Assembly (NCBI GenBank): GCA_007922305.1
Contig: ML677348.1
Location: 22,846,667 to 22,910,666 of the forward strand
Length of the DNA stretch: 64,000 nucleotides
Direction of reading: 5' to 3'
From: Dermatemys mawii
Lineage: Eukaryota; Chordata; Testudines; Dermatemydidae
Below the pieces are notes generated by a model. That model did not search any database. It was not told the DNA's origin and saw only the letters and a program-made list of their open reading frames with translations. A program made the translations under genes and the position numbers. Positions 23,666 to 36,800 of the stretch are shown here, piece by piece (position 1 is the first letter of the stretch; each line of letters opens with the position of its first letter).

Positions 23666-25830
23666 AGCTAGAGCATGCTGTAATAATCCAAAATGAAGAT
23701 GAGAAAAGCGTGCATTATTGCGGTGAGTTCAGTATCTGAAAGGAAAGGTTGCAACCTTGCATCCAAGAAGATGAGAAGAAAGCATTCATGGTTATTGCTA
23801 CTCTCTGAACTGTCCAATTTCAGCCGTGGTGCCAATAAGACCTGTGAGTTCACCTGTATGGGTGTTCAGCGCACTATTAAAAATTCACTGAGAAAATCAT
23901 ACTGTATAGCACACTGAAAATAAGTTATGGAACTTGAAAAGTTCTTCCACAGCCACCTTCTGCCTGGTTTTCATCTGAAAAAGGGGGATTGGTGACCCCA
24001 GTTTTTGAATTACATGATGTAATTCTCAGAAAGATTTGTGTGTGCATATTTACGTCCATCTACCATAAGGATGCTGAAATTTTGCACTGAATAGGAGAGA
24101 AGTTTGACTGAAACACAATATACAATGTACAGAGCCAGAACTGCACAAAAGTGCGTTAAACTTATGAGAGCCATTAAAGAGAGACCTGACAGATAACGGG
24201 CTGATGACACTACTGTTGCAGTCTCTGTGGAAATCCGGTTTGATGTAATTAATAAAGAACTGGAGGTTAGAACCAAAGACACACGTATTCTGAGAGGTCA
24301 TGGAACCTTTCCATTTCTTAGCTAATAAGACTGATTCCAAATACAGTTGAATACAAATATGTTGAATCCAGTAGAGGGGAGAAGATGAAACACGGCTGCT
24401 TATTCATAAACTTGAGTATTAGAATTCTTGTGTTTTTAACTTACAAAATAGCAGCCTTTTCATTTTGGGAAGAAAAATGTGTTCCTTTTATATTTGAGGG
24501 ATAAATATGCTTATAAAGTGCCTTGCACTGTTTTGTCTCTTTCATTTTGTGAAACCTTTCATGAGTTTGGGTTTTATTTTGGAGAAGGAGTGTTCTTCTC
24601 CACACTTACTTATGGGGTTTTTTTTGGAGTGGGGCGGGGGGGGGGGGGAGCAAATTACAGCAACCTTGCAAGAAAGGGTTTCAGACATAAACTGTTTGTT
24701 CTAGTTGTTTTCCATGGCCTGTCAGCATTATTCGTCTCTTATCCTGAGTGAGATTCTGCAGACCAGTTGCTATCAAGTTTTCCTCTCCACCAGACATGAG
24801 GAAAGTCAATCAAATGAATTATCTGGGTTTAGTGAAATGGAGACATAGAGCTGGATGTCTTCTGTATGCAGAAAGAAGCACAGTCTGCACTGCTTCAATA
24901 TTTCCCTAACATGCTCATATTTACATGGAACAGGAGGGCGACATTGAAAACCTGTGGTGCCTCCCAGGTAATAGGATATCCAACAAATAGTATGATCAGT
25001 TGCCAAATAATACTCTTTGGCTCTTCTCAGAGAAAACCATTTGAGTACTGAAATGTCAATATCTCCTATAATCGGCAGCCATGTCAACAGTACCTTGAAG
25101 TTAGTGGTGTCAAAAACAGAAGAGTGTCTACCCGGACAGTCAGAGCAGTACATTCAAAAGCACCTATCTGACTTAGGACTGCAATTCTCATTGAAAGTTT
25201 TGAAAATTATACTCAATCTTTTATTGCCAGAAAGAGGATCGTGACCAATGAGACCAGCCCAGTCGAAGTACTGGACCTAGGACTAAAACCAGTTTGCTGA
25301 GTGTCAAGGAAATCTGAGTATGTCAGATGTTGCTTGGTTACCACCTTTTCAATAATGCACCTTTCACCTCTCCTCAAAATGAGGCAGATTATAGAGAGAA
25401 CAATAATTGGAATAATTCTCAGTTTCAAGACATGACTGTTTGAGCAAGAGCTGAACAATTACTTTTTTAAGCGATGCTGTCACCATGCCCTCTAGAAAGA
25501 AAGCAATGAAAGTGTTTTCCAATAACAGACCTAATATCTCCCTCCTAGAATGTATCAGGCAAGAAACATATCGATCCAATTTGCCGATTGCAGCCTGAAG
25601 GTGCCTAAGGACATCTAAAACCTCAGTGTCACAATGGCTGAAAGTTAGAGAAGACGCTACATTTTGTCCCTGGCACTTGTCCCATGATGCCAGCCACCGA
25701 TCCCATTACAGTCTTAACGGCCTTGTCCATGAACTAGATAAAACTTCCTCTGCTTCACTGGTCAATTTCTCTCTTGTTTATAGGCAATTCTACCGCCCCC
25801 CTTCCCTTCTTGGCACTAGCACTAGGATAT
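23666..25830 (-). pseudogene. L2-like LINE relic, copy B, interrupted
   Basis: From 23666 to about 23880 the C-terminal block already seen in copy A recurs ('taataatccaaaatgaagatgag' and 'aggaaaggttgcaacctt'), so a second element starts here. After about 900 bp that I cannot assign (23881-24780), the reverse-transcriptase motif C appears again on the minus strand as 'HTEDIQLYVSI' near 24838-24870. More RT-like text follows to about 25830, including a 'CLETENYSNYC' type phrase near 25395-25440 that matches the 'RPISLLN' neighbourhood only weakly. All frames are broken. The middle gap could be an insertion or unrecognised sequence of the same LINE. Confidence 0.45.
24618..24648. repeat. Poly-T then poly-G tract
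   Basis: A T-run is followed by GG-rich sequence and an uninterrupted run of 13 G (24636-24648) after GGGGC. It is a candidate G-quadruplex and is likely to be length-variable or mis-sequenced. Confidence 0.85.
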
Positions 25831-26653
25831 AATGTTCAGGTTGCAAATACTGCATGGAAATATTTAAATCCAGGTCAAAAATTGTTTTAATTGGAATTTT
25901 TAAAAAATCATAGGAATATTTCTGTTGCTCTTAGGTTTTGTAATATGTTGTCTTTCAAATTTGTCATAAGACTAAATTTTCACTTAAATCATATTGACCT
26001 TGTCCTTTTAATTTCCTTGTCTGCTTTTTAAAAAGCACCTGAGTATTTAAATTGACATCTTATCCCTCTCAGAAAGCCTTGTTGTAATGATTCATTATGC
26101 TTTACCTGCAATAATGAAACAAAAATGAGTATAAAATCATTCGCTTTCTGATTGATTTAGAGTTAGAAGATAAGTCCTCCTTTTTTGTTAGAGACAAGTT
26201 TAAAAGGGCTACTATGGCAACCAAAATTAATGACAAACATAGAGGCTGTTAATCATTCAGACTGACTGGAATAAGAAAAGCCTTAATCTTTACTGAGCCC
26301 ATTTAATACCATCCCAATTATTTGTGTGAAGAGTTAGTATCTGCGGCTCTCTAAAGAGCGGCTGGCACTACTGACCTCACTGATTGGAAAACATTAGGTT
26401 CATGGTAGTAGGCAGAATCTTTATGATGGATCCTACCCCTGTTGGTAAGATGGGGAATGATCCATAGACTTTGGATTATGCTCATAGTGGGCCACTGTCA
26501 TCTGTTGCTTATTATTTGACAAGTGCTGATAGTGGGCTTAGTGCTGTGTAAGACACAGAAATAAAGACAGTTCCTGCCCCCAAAGGGTTTACAATCCACA
26601 AGGCAGACAAATGCCAGGAAAAATGGTACTGTGGGATCCAGGCAACCATGGTA
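25831..26653. other. No gene; possible ancient LINE/SINE trace
   Basis: Mostly AT-rich. At 26505-26600 the phrases 'gtgctgtgtaagacacagaa' and 'cagttcctgcccccaaaggg' look like a widespread old amniote repeat of L2/MIR age, but I cannot assign it. Confidence 0.35.
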
Positions 26654-26948
26654 TGGTAGGGTATGTCTAGACTTCAGTAAAAGACCCGTGAGACTGAATC
26701 TCAAAACCCGGGTCAATTGACTTGCATTTGCGAGGCCCAGGCTGCAGAGCTGAAAATGGCAGAGTAGACATCTGGGTGTGGGCTGGAGTCCAGACTCTAA
26801 AATCCAGCAAGGGGGAAAGGTCTCAGAGCCCAAATGTCAACACTGCAGTTTTTATCCACGCAGCCCTAGCCATGCAAGCCTGAGTCAATTAACCCAGTCT
26901 CTGAGACTCAATACTATAGTTTTTTCTTTTCAGAAGAGACATAACCTT
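26654..26948. mobile_element. GTCTACAC-type MITE, family 1, copy 2
   Basis: It opens 'gggtatgtctagacttcagt' and closes with 'agagacataacc', giving inverted ends. The body holds 'ggtcaattgacttgcatttg', 'tggagtccagactc' and 'gagtcaattaaccca' phrases that parallel the copies at 13176-13436 and 30003-30172. It appears nearly full length. Confidence 0.65.
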
Positions 26949-29734
26949 AGACTGCTTTTTCAAATATAATTGGAGGCAATAGTGATGCAATGTTGATGTG
27001 TGTTCCTGGGCCTGATATGATAGACAGGACAGCCACATCTCTCCGTAGAAAAGGAGGAGTGTTCAGGAGCCATGCAAACAATTAAATATATAAACAAATG
27101 CTTTTATACTACCAAAGAAGGCCTCTTATGTGCTATAAAGCAGGACTGATCTATTTTCTGCTGCATGAGAAATGGCCAACAAAATGATTCTGTACATGCT
27201 TTGTGGACAGGCTGATCTCTTATACTTTTGGAAGAAAATGTATCCATAGACAGAATTTAAAGTATGTAACATAGATTAATTGTTCATTTTTATCTGTGTA
27301 TTTATCTCAGGGCTCCAGATGTATGATTAAATCCCATATGGTCAACACCCAAAAAAGTTGGCAACCATATGGCTGAAAGGCTACATTGCCAGAAAATTGA
27401 TGGGGAGATGGATGGTAAGGGGGGAAAGTACATATCTCCAGGTTTGGAGTGTGGAGAGGAGCTGTCACCTAGCAACATGATGCTGACTCTCCTCTTCCTT
27501 TGAGGCATAAGTGTCAGCTTTCCAGCCATATGGCAGTTGACCTTATGAGGTGTCAGCTCTATGGAATTCAACCACATGAAATACAAACTGAAGAATTAGA
27601 AAGTACCCACTTTGATTTCCATAACAAAATTCTTAACGTAAGTCAACAAGAAAAACGTTTCAAACTGTGATAGAGATGAAAAGCAACAGCTTAAAGAGCT
27701 AAGTAGTCTTCACTCTTTTACAGCAACTCTTCAAAAAAGATCTAAACTCAGCCGTCCTAAACAAAGGTATAGATTAAAATGTTTGCTGCAACACTGTGTG
27801 GTATTTTGTCTGTATGCCCTTTATGTTCAATAGAGACAAAAGCACCTGCTTTATTTTACCCTTCCTCAGTAGACTGAGATATTAATCCAATAGATAAAGG
27901 ATTAATTATATGACACAACAGTAGATACATGACGTATGTAATACAACCCCAAACCACTGTTGTGGTTATGGTTTTTCATGTGTACTCTCTTGTGGTTAAT
28001 AGCAATACATAAACTTGTGATTCCATGTTGTTTAATCTGTTGCGGCATATTTACCTCAATATTTACCTATTACTTCTCTGTTGTCACTGAATTAACTACT
28101 GTACTAAATGTATAGATCAAAATCCTGCAGTCTAAACTCAGTCAAAACTCTCGCTAATGTTAACAGAAGTTTGCTGCACGAGTGCAGGATTAGGCCTATG
28201 GGAACAAGAGAGCTAAAAGTCATTGTGATGTCCAAATTGTCAACAGGTGATGTTTTTAATTTTGAATTATTTGAATATTTTGAATTTGGCAAGTGTGTTT
28301 GAAAATTTTACAGTCCCTAAAATAGCCATCAGAATGTTTCTTCTCTTCCCTCCTCTACCGGAAAAACATGTCACATGTTTAAAGATAGTATAGGTGGATG
28401 AAGAGAAAAAAAATGTTGTGATTAGTCGGAAATGGATTCTTTTCAGTAAAATAGTTAAGATACCGGAGACTACCAAGCCCTCAGAGCACTCCCTTACCTT
28501 CTGCCACCTATGATATCTATACTAAACACAGTGTCATCTGTTAGCTACGGTGGTACAGGTTCATACATATTTACCGATCTGCAAATTATACATGTGCAGC
28601 TCTGAACAGAGCTGTTCTTTCTTTGTCTTTCTGCTTTTCTTCCTTCACTAATGATTCAGACTGCTTACAAGTCTGGCATCAGAGGGCTGTATTCTGAGCT
28701 TGTAGTTTCCTTCGTACACTAATTAGATCTTAGCATTTAAATTACAATTTTATTTACTGATTTGGAAGCATCCTTTTTGGTAGAATGAGATTTTCTTCAT
28801 CCTGCAACTGTTCTTTGATATAATGATTTATTAAGGTACGAGGAGAAATATTGATCCCGCTAATAGCTTCTGCCTTGCCACATAATGCTTTGCATTTTAC
28901 TCAGCTGAAAGGACCATATTCCTTTGCTCATCATCTGATTGACCATAAATGCTTTGGCCTTTCCCCAGCAATTATCACACTTACCAAAGCAGTGGGTAAA
29001 AGTCAAGTATTTATAGACTAATTAGAGAAGTCAACATGTCCAAATAGTGTACTTTACATAACACAAGGAATCATTAGCTAGTGGTGTGTGTGAAATTAGA
29101 GAGCAGTTTTACACTGTTTAAAAGCAAATTTAGCAAATTCAGAATTTTTATATGTACATTATCGACTAGGCCTCTCTTTTGTGGGGAGTTATTCTCTACA
29201 ACTGTGATTTATTAATGGCATTTATGCTTACATTTCATTGATATTTTCAGTTGTATTCTCTCCCCTGTATCTTCACCTCCTCTTGAAAAAGCTTTCTAAT
29301 GTTATTGCCTATAGAAAGATGGTGAAGGATCAATTAGAACTGATTCCTCTTGTGATTTGATTTTCACTATTCAACTTGGAAAGTGCATTATTCCTTTGGT
29401 AATGGTAACCACCATTGGTAAACACTTCTATGGCAAGGGGAAAAAAGACAACTACACGAAAAATACAGAACATAGCTTATTTTTAAAGGACAACAGTCCA
29501 CACTTCTTTATTTACCAAAATGAAGTCAGATGGAGCTGCACATGCTCATTACTTCTGGAAACTAGATCTTTGGTGTTCTGGGTTGGATGCTGAAAACCAT
29601 AGACATAAAATATTGATGGATATTTTTTTGAAAATGTTGCCTTAACCTCTTCTTTATCTCAGTTTCACCTCTTGTAACTTGGCATATTAATACCTATCAG
29701 TGAGGGATATCGTGAGGCTTAATTATTAATTAAT
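26949..29734. other. Repeat-poor stretch, no gene recognised
   Basis: About 2.8 kb without a recognisable mobile element or coding exon on either strand. Open frames here are 60-94 codons and show no known motif. Confidence 0.4.
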
Positions 29735-29970
29735 GTAAAAGGTGGCGAATTAAAAACTAATATTTCCCCACACAGTGTGTAATTAGACTTGGAATTCATT
29801 GCCTCAGGATGTTGTTCAGGCTGAGAATTTAGCAAGATTTGAAAAGGGATTGGTTTTTATATGGATAACCAGACTATCCACCTATAATAATTAATGCTAA
29901 CAAAAAGACTAAAAGAGATATAAGCTTCATACATCAGGGTTTTAGCCAATCTTTAACTATGAAAGGCCAC
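29735..29970 (+). mobile_element. Old CR1-like LINE 3' end (plus strand)
   Basis: Blocks in order: 'tgtgtaattagacttggaat' with 'tcattgcctcaggatgttg', 'aagatttgaaaagggattgg', 'tatatggataaccagac' and 'catcagggttttagcca'. These match the end of an old CR1 lineage that I know from amniotes. No frame is open. Confidence 0.6.
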
Positions 29971-30002
29971 TTAAAATATGGGGCTCAGGTTAAGAGGGAT
30001 GT

Positions 30003-30172
30003 TTAATTGTAGTGTAGATGTTGGGGCTTGGCTTGAGCCCGGGCTCTTAGAACCCTGAAGGTGTGGGGTCCCTCAGCTTGAAAGTCTACACCGCAGTTAA
30101 ACAGCCCCTTCACCTGAGCCCTGCAAACCCAAGTCAGCTGGCTTGGCCAAGCTGCAGATTTTTAGTAGACAT
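30003..30172. mobile_element. GTCTACAC-type MITE, family 1, fragment
   Basis: It carries 'taattgtagtgtagatgtt', 'gagcccgggctc', 'agtctacaccgcagttaaac' and 'gtcagctggcttgg', and ends 'tagtagacatc'. The first third of the element is missing. Confidence 0.65.
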
Positions 30173-30714
30173 CGCTTGAGAGGAGGGCAGACTTGGCAGG
30201 GAGCGAGTAGATGTGCAGGGAAAGATGATCATTGACATAGATGGAAGGGAAGGAAAGCAATATTGATGTGAATTTGGAAGATTCTTTTGGGTGATTTTGT
30301 ACTATGGAAGCAACTGTGTGGCTTCCTCCTATCAATTTAAAAATATCCAGAACTTGTTAGGCAGCTTGGCTATGCCTATGATACTGTATTCTCCTTATGG
30401 CACCTGATACAAAACCCACTGAAGTCAATTGATAGACTCCTATTGGCTCCAATAGGTTTTGGATCATTCCATATTTAAGGTTGTCAATAGATGCTTCTGC
30501 ATTTTATTTCTTTAAGTTATGATATTCTTTCCAAATGCTAATTAATAATCTATGTATTGTTATTTATGACGCATGCACTCAATAATTTAATTCTCAACAT
30601 TTAAATCAATGCTTCATAAATGACTCTGACTTGTCAGAATTTTAAGATCAAGTAGCAGATTCAAAACTGATATAATTGAGAACAACAAAATCACGTTGGT
30701 AGGAATTGACCCTG

Positions 30715-30826
30715 CAATCACTTATACACATGAGTAATTTGACATGTGAATTGCTCCCTTTGAGCTCATTGGGACTAAGTGCTCGTGTAAAGTTGCTCAT
30801 GTGTGTTTGCAGGGTAGAGGCAACAG
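30715..30826. repeat. Short palindromic amniote repeat
   Basis: 'ccctgcaatcacttatacac' and 'atgagtaattt' on the left mirror 'aaagttgctcatgtgtg' and 'tttgcagggt' on the right, around 'ctcattggga'. It is an imperfect palindrome of about 110 bp, probably an old MITE. Confidence 0.55.
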
Positions 30827-31977
30827 TATGTATTTTATGTTTAAATTGAATTATTTTATATTCACCATATGTTCAAATGAAACTAATCTATCTGATGTCT
30901 ATATGGAAGTTTATTAAAATATTATGTAACTGTCAAAACGAGAAAATTGCTATTGAATCAGAGAACTAGAAATGCACAATTTTATGGACAATTTTTCCAT
31001 CAGGATATGAAGGTGAAACTGTAACAGTGCTTATGGTACCAGATGCAATGTTAGTCTGTATGCACAATATGCAATCATCATACCTTATTAAATATGTATA
31101 AACTAAATTTGCTTAAAATGTAATTTAATTTAAAAATATGAAGCTTTCATTGTATGCAATGGCTTTGTTTTTTTAAGATGGTCAGTCACTCCTTGGTGGA
31201 TAAATATACCATGTAATCCTGTGAAGACAAACAAACTCATATGACTCAGTTTTATTGCTCCATCACGAAGTCTTAATATGGACAAATGTCAACTGCTTTC
31301 TATGTGAATGTTGTGTCTGGAAGAGGATTTAAGAAATATTATTCCTTGGGAAGATACTGTATTCATATATAGCTTTACTGAAAAGAGGAAAAAGAAACTA
31401 ATAAAATGCCTGTGCATATGTTTTTAATTTTTTAAACAGTAAAAAATTACCTAAGGTTCTCCTTTAAAACAAAACCTAGACAAATATCCTGAGGCTATTA
31501 TAAGTGTCTTGCTTAAATAATGTGCAGATAATCACTGAGGTTTCAGTGTCTGAAGTGGGTATAGTTTATGATCTCATGTCTGAAGAACATTAACTAACAT
31601 CTGCTAGTAGCTGGAAAAATGGAGAAAAAGCACCAAATTTTAACTCTTCAGTTATTAAATAACCCCTTTTCTATGGTACTGTTAGTAATGAGGAGAAAAT
31701 CTTGGTGAAGTCTAGAGCTCCTATTTGTACCTAACTAAAATTAGATTGTTCTCTGTCATTCATAGTTGACCTAGAGAAATCACTTAGTTTTTCTTATAGA
31801 TCAGAAAGTGGTTGTTATGCTTATTTGTCTTGCATCTTTTAAGTGGCCTCAGGCAGTCATGAAGGCTTTTAGGCAGGAACAAGTGTGTTTTGGCCTGTGG
31901 GCCATCAGCAATGGCTTCTCATGCATTACTCACTGTGATATTGTGATTTTCATTTGATGTGTTGAACATTCTAACGT
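30827..31977. other. No gene or repeat recognised
   Basis: AT-rich single-copy-looking sequence; no long frame on either strand. Confidence 0.4.
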
Positions 31978-32092
31978 GGAGCCAGATTCTGATACCCTTA
32001 CTCATGTGGAGTAGCACCATGTGTTTCAATGAGACTATTCTTGGAGCAAAGCACTATTCAGTGTGAGTAAAGCTTTCAGAATCTGTCCCTTA
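31978..32092. repeat. Short palindromic amniote repeat
   Basis: 'ccagattctgatacc' and 'ttactcatgtggagtag' on the left mirror 'gtgagtaaagctttcagaatc' on the right, with 'tgtttcaatgagac' in the centre. A related but weaker trace lies at about 32265-32340. Confidence 0.5.
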
Positions 32093-32609
32093 ATGAGAAT
32101 TTCTGTATATGAAGCGTCCCAATCCAGGACTTGTTCTGCTTGGTTATACAGCTGTTTGGCAAGAACTAGGTTCACATAAATCAGATGGAATCTGGAGAGT
32201 GCTGCACATATAGGCTGTATTCACAATATATACATGCACCGTCTTCTATTTTCTATTTATGAGTAGTTCTTACACTCACAAGTTTTTTCCACTGATCTCA
32301 TTGGGCTGCTTGCATGAGGAAGCTTTGCCAGATTGCATCTTTCAGAAAGGAAGACTACAGATAAAAGTGCATCATAGTACATTATGGATGACATTTGCAA
32401 AATAGGGACAACCTATTGAATTCTGCTGTGTCATCACAAACTTAAATGAGCTGTATTCTTGATCAAAATGTAACACAAGCTCCTTCAGAGCTATTTTATT
32501 TTTGTCCTGACCTGGATTTAAACTCAACAGTTGAAAATAAGCTTAAATAAAGATGGTGAAATAACATCCACTGATTTGTTTCAGTAGGATTACATTTAAA
32601 ATATGTAAT

Positions 32610-32765
32610 TTCATTTTATTTCTGTTCTCCCATCTGTAAAATGAGGATAAATAATATTTACCTATCTCACAGGGTTGTTATAAGTTTTGATTCATTATTT
32701 TTATTATTATTAAAGCACTTTGAGAACCTTGGATGGAAGGCCCTATAGAAGTACAAATTATGGTA
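32610..32765 (+). repeat. MIR-like SINE, 3' half
   Basis: 'tcccatctgtaaaatgagga', 'acctatctcacagggttgtt' and 'aaagcactttgagaacc' are the core and tail blocks of MIR-type (CORE) SINEs. The tRNA-like head is absent. A copy with its head is at 59696-59905. Confidence 0.7.
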
Positions 32766-33689
32766 TTTATTTATTTAAAGGTGAAACACTTTCCAAACCC
32801 TTTGATTTGCAAAGTGAACATGAATGTTTAAGTTTACTGAGAGGAGCAGGGGTGAAATCATTATTACATAGCCTTTGGGATTACTAGGTTAAATTGTCCT
32901 TAACAAGTGCTATAAGCCAAATGTTTCTCTTGGCTACATGAACTGGTGACCCTGGATATCTCAGATTGTCCCTATGCATCCTTTGTTATGGGTAATTGAG
33001 AAATCTGCAGTTGTTTGTATGATTCATGGTGCTGTGATCCAAAGAGAAAATGGCTTCTGGGAAGACTGAAAAAAAATGACAATACCTGTACATTTATGTT
33101 TACATTATCACAAAAACTGAAGAAGTCAAAACATTTAAAATTCTGTCTGACATTATGGGCCAGATCCTCAGCTGATGGAAATAATCGAAGACAACGGAAC
33201 CACGCTGAGTTAAAATAGCTGGTGCTCCGTCGCTCCATCTTAACTGATATGCTTCATGGAAGAAAAAGGTCACCATTGAATGGATTAAAGGATAGATTGG
33301 CTTTTTTATTAAGTTGAAAATCAAGTGAATATATTAAGATCAGAATTAGTTTAAAAATAATCTTGGTCAATTAATTTATTAAAGCATTCTTTTTGTCTGT
33401 GTGTATTTAGTGCTTTTGAAAATTGCTACTTGCACCGATAAGGAAACTGGATTCCTTTTTAAACCTCAGCTCTAGTAAAATATGGGCCAAAAATATTGTG
33501 ATCTTTCCTTCACAGCCCTGCTAATGTGCCTCAAGCTTGTCAGAGAAGGCCTACCCATTTTTATATGGACCTGGCCAATTCTTCATAATCATCAAGCAAC
33601 CCTTCACTTACTTTTCCTTGGGAATCCCTCCCTCTTCTTAATTCTGCCATCTTCAGTGCTCCTCATACCAACCATCATCCTTTGAGTTG
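32766..33689. other. No gene recognised
   Basis: At 33155-33200 'gggccagatcctcagctgat' is half of an old palindromic repeat. Nothing else is recognisable. Confidence 0.4.
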
Positions 33690-33890
33690 GGGGCACAAAG
33701 GGTAGGGAGAGAGAGCTCGGTGGTGTGAGCTTTGGCCTGCTAAACCCAGGGTTGCGAGTTGAGTCCTTGAGGGGGCCATTTAGGGATATGGGGCAAAAAT
33801 CTGTTGGCTGATCTGACTGGTCCTGCTTTGAGCAGGGGGTTGGAATAGATGATCTTCTGAGGTCCCTTCCAACTCTGATATTCTATTTTA
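33690..33890 (+). mobile_element. tRNA-derived SINE with CR1 tail (tortoise Pol III/SINE type)
   Basis: The head resembles a tRNA, with an A-box-like AGCTCGGTGG (33713-33722) and a B-box-like GAGTTGAGTCC further on, the two RNA polymerase III promoter elements. The tail from 33818 to 33884 matches, in reverse, the 3' end of the CR1 copy at 54279-54352 ('tggtcctgctttgagcag', then 'agatgat...tctgaggt' and 'ccttccaa'). Such tail sharing lets the SINE use the CR1 reverse transcriptase and is established for turtles. The flanks show TGAGTTG at 33683-33689 and 33891-33897, a probable target duplication. Confidence 0.8.
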
Positions 33891-36800
33891 TGAGTTGAGT
33901 GGGACTGAGTGGAGTGCTCCAGCTGTGTTCTGTGAAATGTATTTTGGAAAATATTAATGTGTAAGCACAAAATACTGCGTTTCTAAGTTGACATTTTATA
34001 CACATATATAAAATGCCAAGTCAGTAACACACTTTGTATGTGTATATATATAATCTCCAGGCAGTGTCAGGCACCACTCCACTTTATGGACCGAAGGTTT
34101 TTAGAAACAAACATGTCAACTACTGGTTCTGAATTTTGTAAGTTTTAAAGGATATTAGAGACAACAAACTTCTGTTTTTGTCTTTTGACAGTTGTATAAT
34201 TTACCAATGTCATAATCACAGTTTTTCATTATTATAGTAAAGGAGAAAACTGCCCTGGCTTGTGGTCTGACTGACCACAATTTTATGGTGGTGTTATAAA
34301 GCCTTTGAGCCTCGGGATTTGTAAATTCAAATGTACATGCAGCTTTGAAATGTACAGTTTTAGCATTGTTGTTATCGTAAACATGGGCCATGAGGCAAAC
34401 TTCTGCTCTGAACCAGACTGGATCAAGCATCATTGCTGAGACTCATTTATTTTTTTCCTAATGTTCTTCCTCTCAGCATCTGGTTCTGTGCTTCACTCTT
34501 CTTCATTTCAAGGTTATGTTTTGTTCCAGTGCTGAGGTTAAGGAATTGTCACATTCCAAGGAGAATCTGTTTTATCATTTAATCTATCTTGCTGTAGGTT
34601 GCTGCAGCAAGTAGCTTCAGTAATCCATACTGATGAGTTGTCCCCTCTCAACATATGGCTGACAGGTAGACTTATGGGTAAGGAAAAAAAATCTGCCACA
34701 AGGGACAACTGCTGCTAATGCACATAGGAACTCATTTCTGCCCTGCTTCATTAAAGAGCAGATGCTGACATATAACTCGCCTCAGAAGAGCTTTTATTCT
34801 TCAGAAGATACCTAAGACAACGATGGAACAGAGAAATAAGATGGCTTTTACTAACTTCTCTGCCTATAATGGCCAGCTACCCAGATAAGGAAGGTCCTCC
34901 ATGTCTAAAATTCTTGAGGTTAGACTTTATCATTATATAACAATAAAAGCTTTGGCTGATGCGCTTTTCAGCCGGAGTTTTTCAGGGCTGTAGCAGAAAA
35001 GGGAATTGTTAACCTATCTGGTAAATAGGTTTCTGTGAGAGTAATGAATGTAATCCTTCCAGTAATTCATACAGCTGACCACTTACTGTTATACCATGTA
35101 GCTGAATGATGATAATGGTTTCTGTTAGTATGTTAATTCTGGGGCTGTCTCTCCCGTGGTCCCTGTGTGCACTAGCAACAGGGACCTCTTTTGGTGATAG
35201 ATACTTCTCTCTTTTGCTTGTCTGTCTGCTTGTCAGTCATGTAAACAGAGGCATCGATCCTGTCAGCATGGATTAATGGAGACTCTGTTACATTTTGCAG
35301 GTAGGGTGGTTCTTGAAGGTCTGGGGCTTGTTTAATATGTAATTTTTATGAGATATGATTGTATATGAATCTCTAAAAAGCCTCATTTTGTAGCTACCCT
35401 AAGATGCTCAAAAATACATGAAGATTTCTTGTTTTGTTTTGGCATAGTGTATGTGAGTGGTTCCTTTAGTCCCATCACGATGAATAGAAAAAAGCTCTTC
35501 TCTGCTATCTGGTGATAATTTTCTAAAGGTCAATGTTATCAATCCCTTTTATGTGAAAAGTTATCAGTCTATTACTGCCCAAAAATTCCATGAAGATACT
35601 GCTTCATTTCATTCCCAGGAGTCAGAGCAATGGAACTTTCCATGTCCAGCTCTCCCTCAAAACTACTTTGCATTCACTGGATTCTGTGCAATGAGCTAAT
35701 GTTGTTTTTTCAAAAGGGATATCACCATCCAAATCATTTCTGTCCAAGCAATTCTCGCCTCTCCTTCAGATTAGTTAAGAAAACCCTTGCAGATGTAAGA
35801 TGTAGGTTCTTAACATTACAAAGTTTGTTAGTTACTGATGTGGAAATTCCTTTCTTTGTTTCAAGAAAAAAATGATTTTGAGATTCATACAAGGCAAAGA
35901 GGATATAACAAAAAGTAATTACTTCATCTTTGACACTTAGCAGTTGCATGTCATTGTCGATGTTTGGGCAGGAAGAATGAACAGAATAACATCACTTAGG
36001 GAAAGGAACATTTTAATTTGGATTAAACAAGTATTCATCTCCCTGAATTGGCCATAGGTCAAAAAGAAATTCTTTTTTGCTCCTGATCTACTAATTAAAT
36101 GTATAGGCAAACCCAAATAAGTATTCTCTACATGCTTGATCATTAAAGAACAGAATACTACTGAAGGAAATTACTGTATTTTCATCAAAGATCTCTGTGG
36201 GTCAAATTAGCTGGCAGGCTTTATTGGCTAAAAGAGAGGAGGTAAATGGATGTCAACAGTTAAGAAATATATAGTTCTGTTGGAGGAGGCATACTTTCTT
36301 GAAAGTCTTTTGGACACAAAAAAATGAATTTCTCTGTTCCATTGCTAGCATCTCTCCAAGCCCTGGCACAGCATGGATATTAATTCTAAAATACTGTAGT
36401 TTCTTGTCAATTTTTATCCTTTCAACCATCAAGAAACACTGTCTGAGGTGCACACTTTGAGTGTCTCTCTCTCAGAAAAGGAAGCACAGCAGGTCATGAT
36501 GGCAATGTTTATTTTTTCCAGATTGCATCTCATTTTAGAACTTTATTGTCTACAGTAGCTGGGCTTCAGATTTCCTCAATGTGAGCAGCGACGCAATCAC
36601 TTTCTCACTGCAATAACTCTTCTGTCTCCTCCCCTAGCCTCACAGAAAAGTAGATGAGAAAGGAAAAGTGAGGAAAAATATGACAAAAAGTATTTTGAGG
36701 TTGAGTTTCTTGGATAGAAATGACAGTAAATGCATCTAAGCAGCACAGGAGAATCATTTAGGGAAAGAGGAACAGCTCCATTGCTGTTTTAAAAGGGACA

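Noticed and set aside
33701..33790. Possible tRNA gene
   Set aside because: A and B boxes are present, but the sequence continues into a CR1-type tail and is flanked by short direct repeats, so it is a SINE.
34155..34433. 92-codon minus-strand frame as a possible exon
   Set aside because: No known domain and no trusted splice signals; kept only as part of a repeat-poor block.
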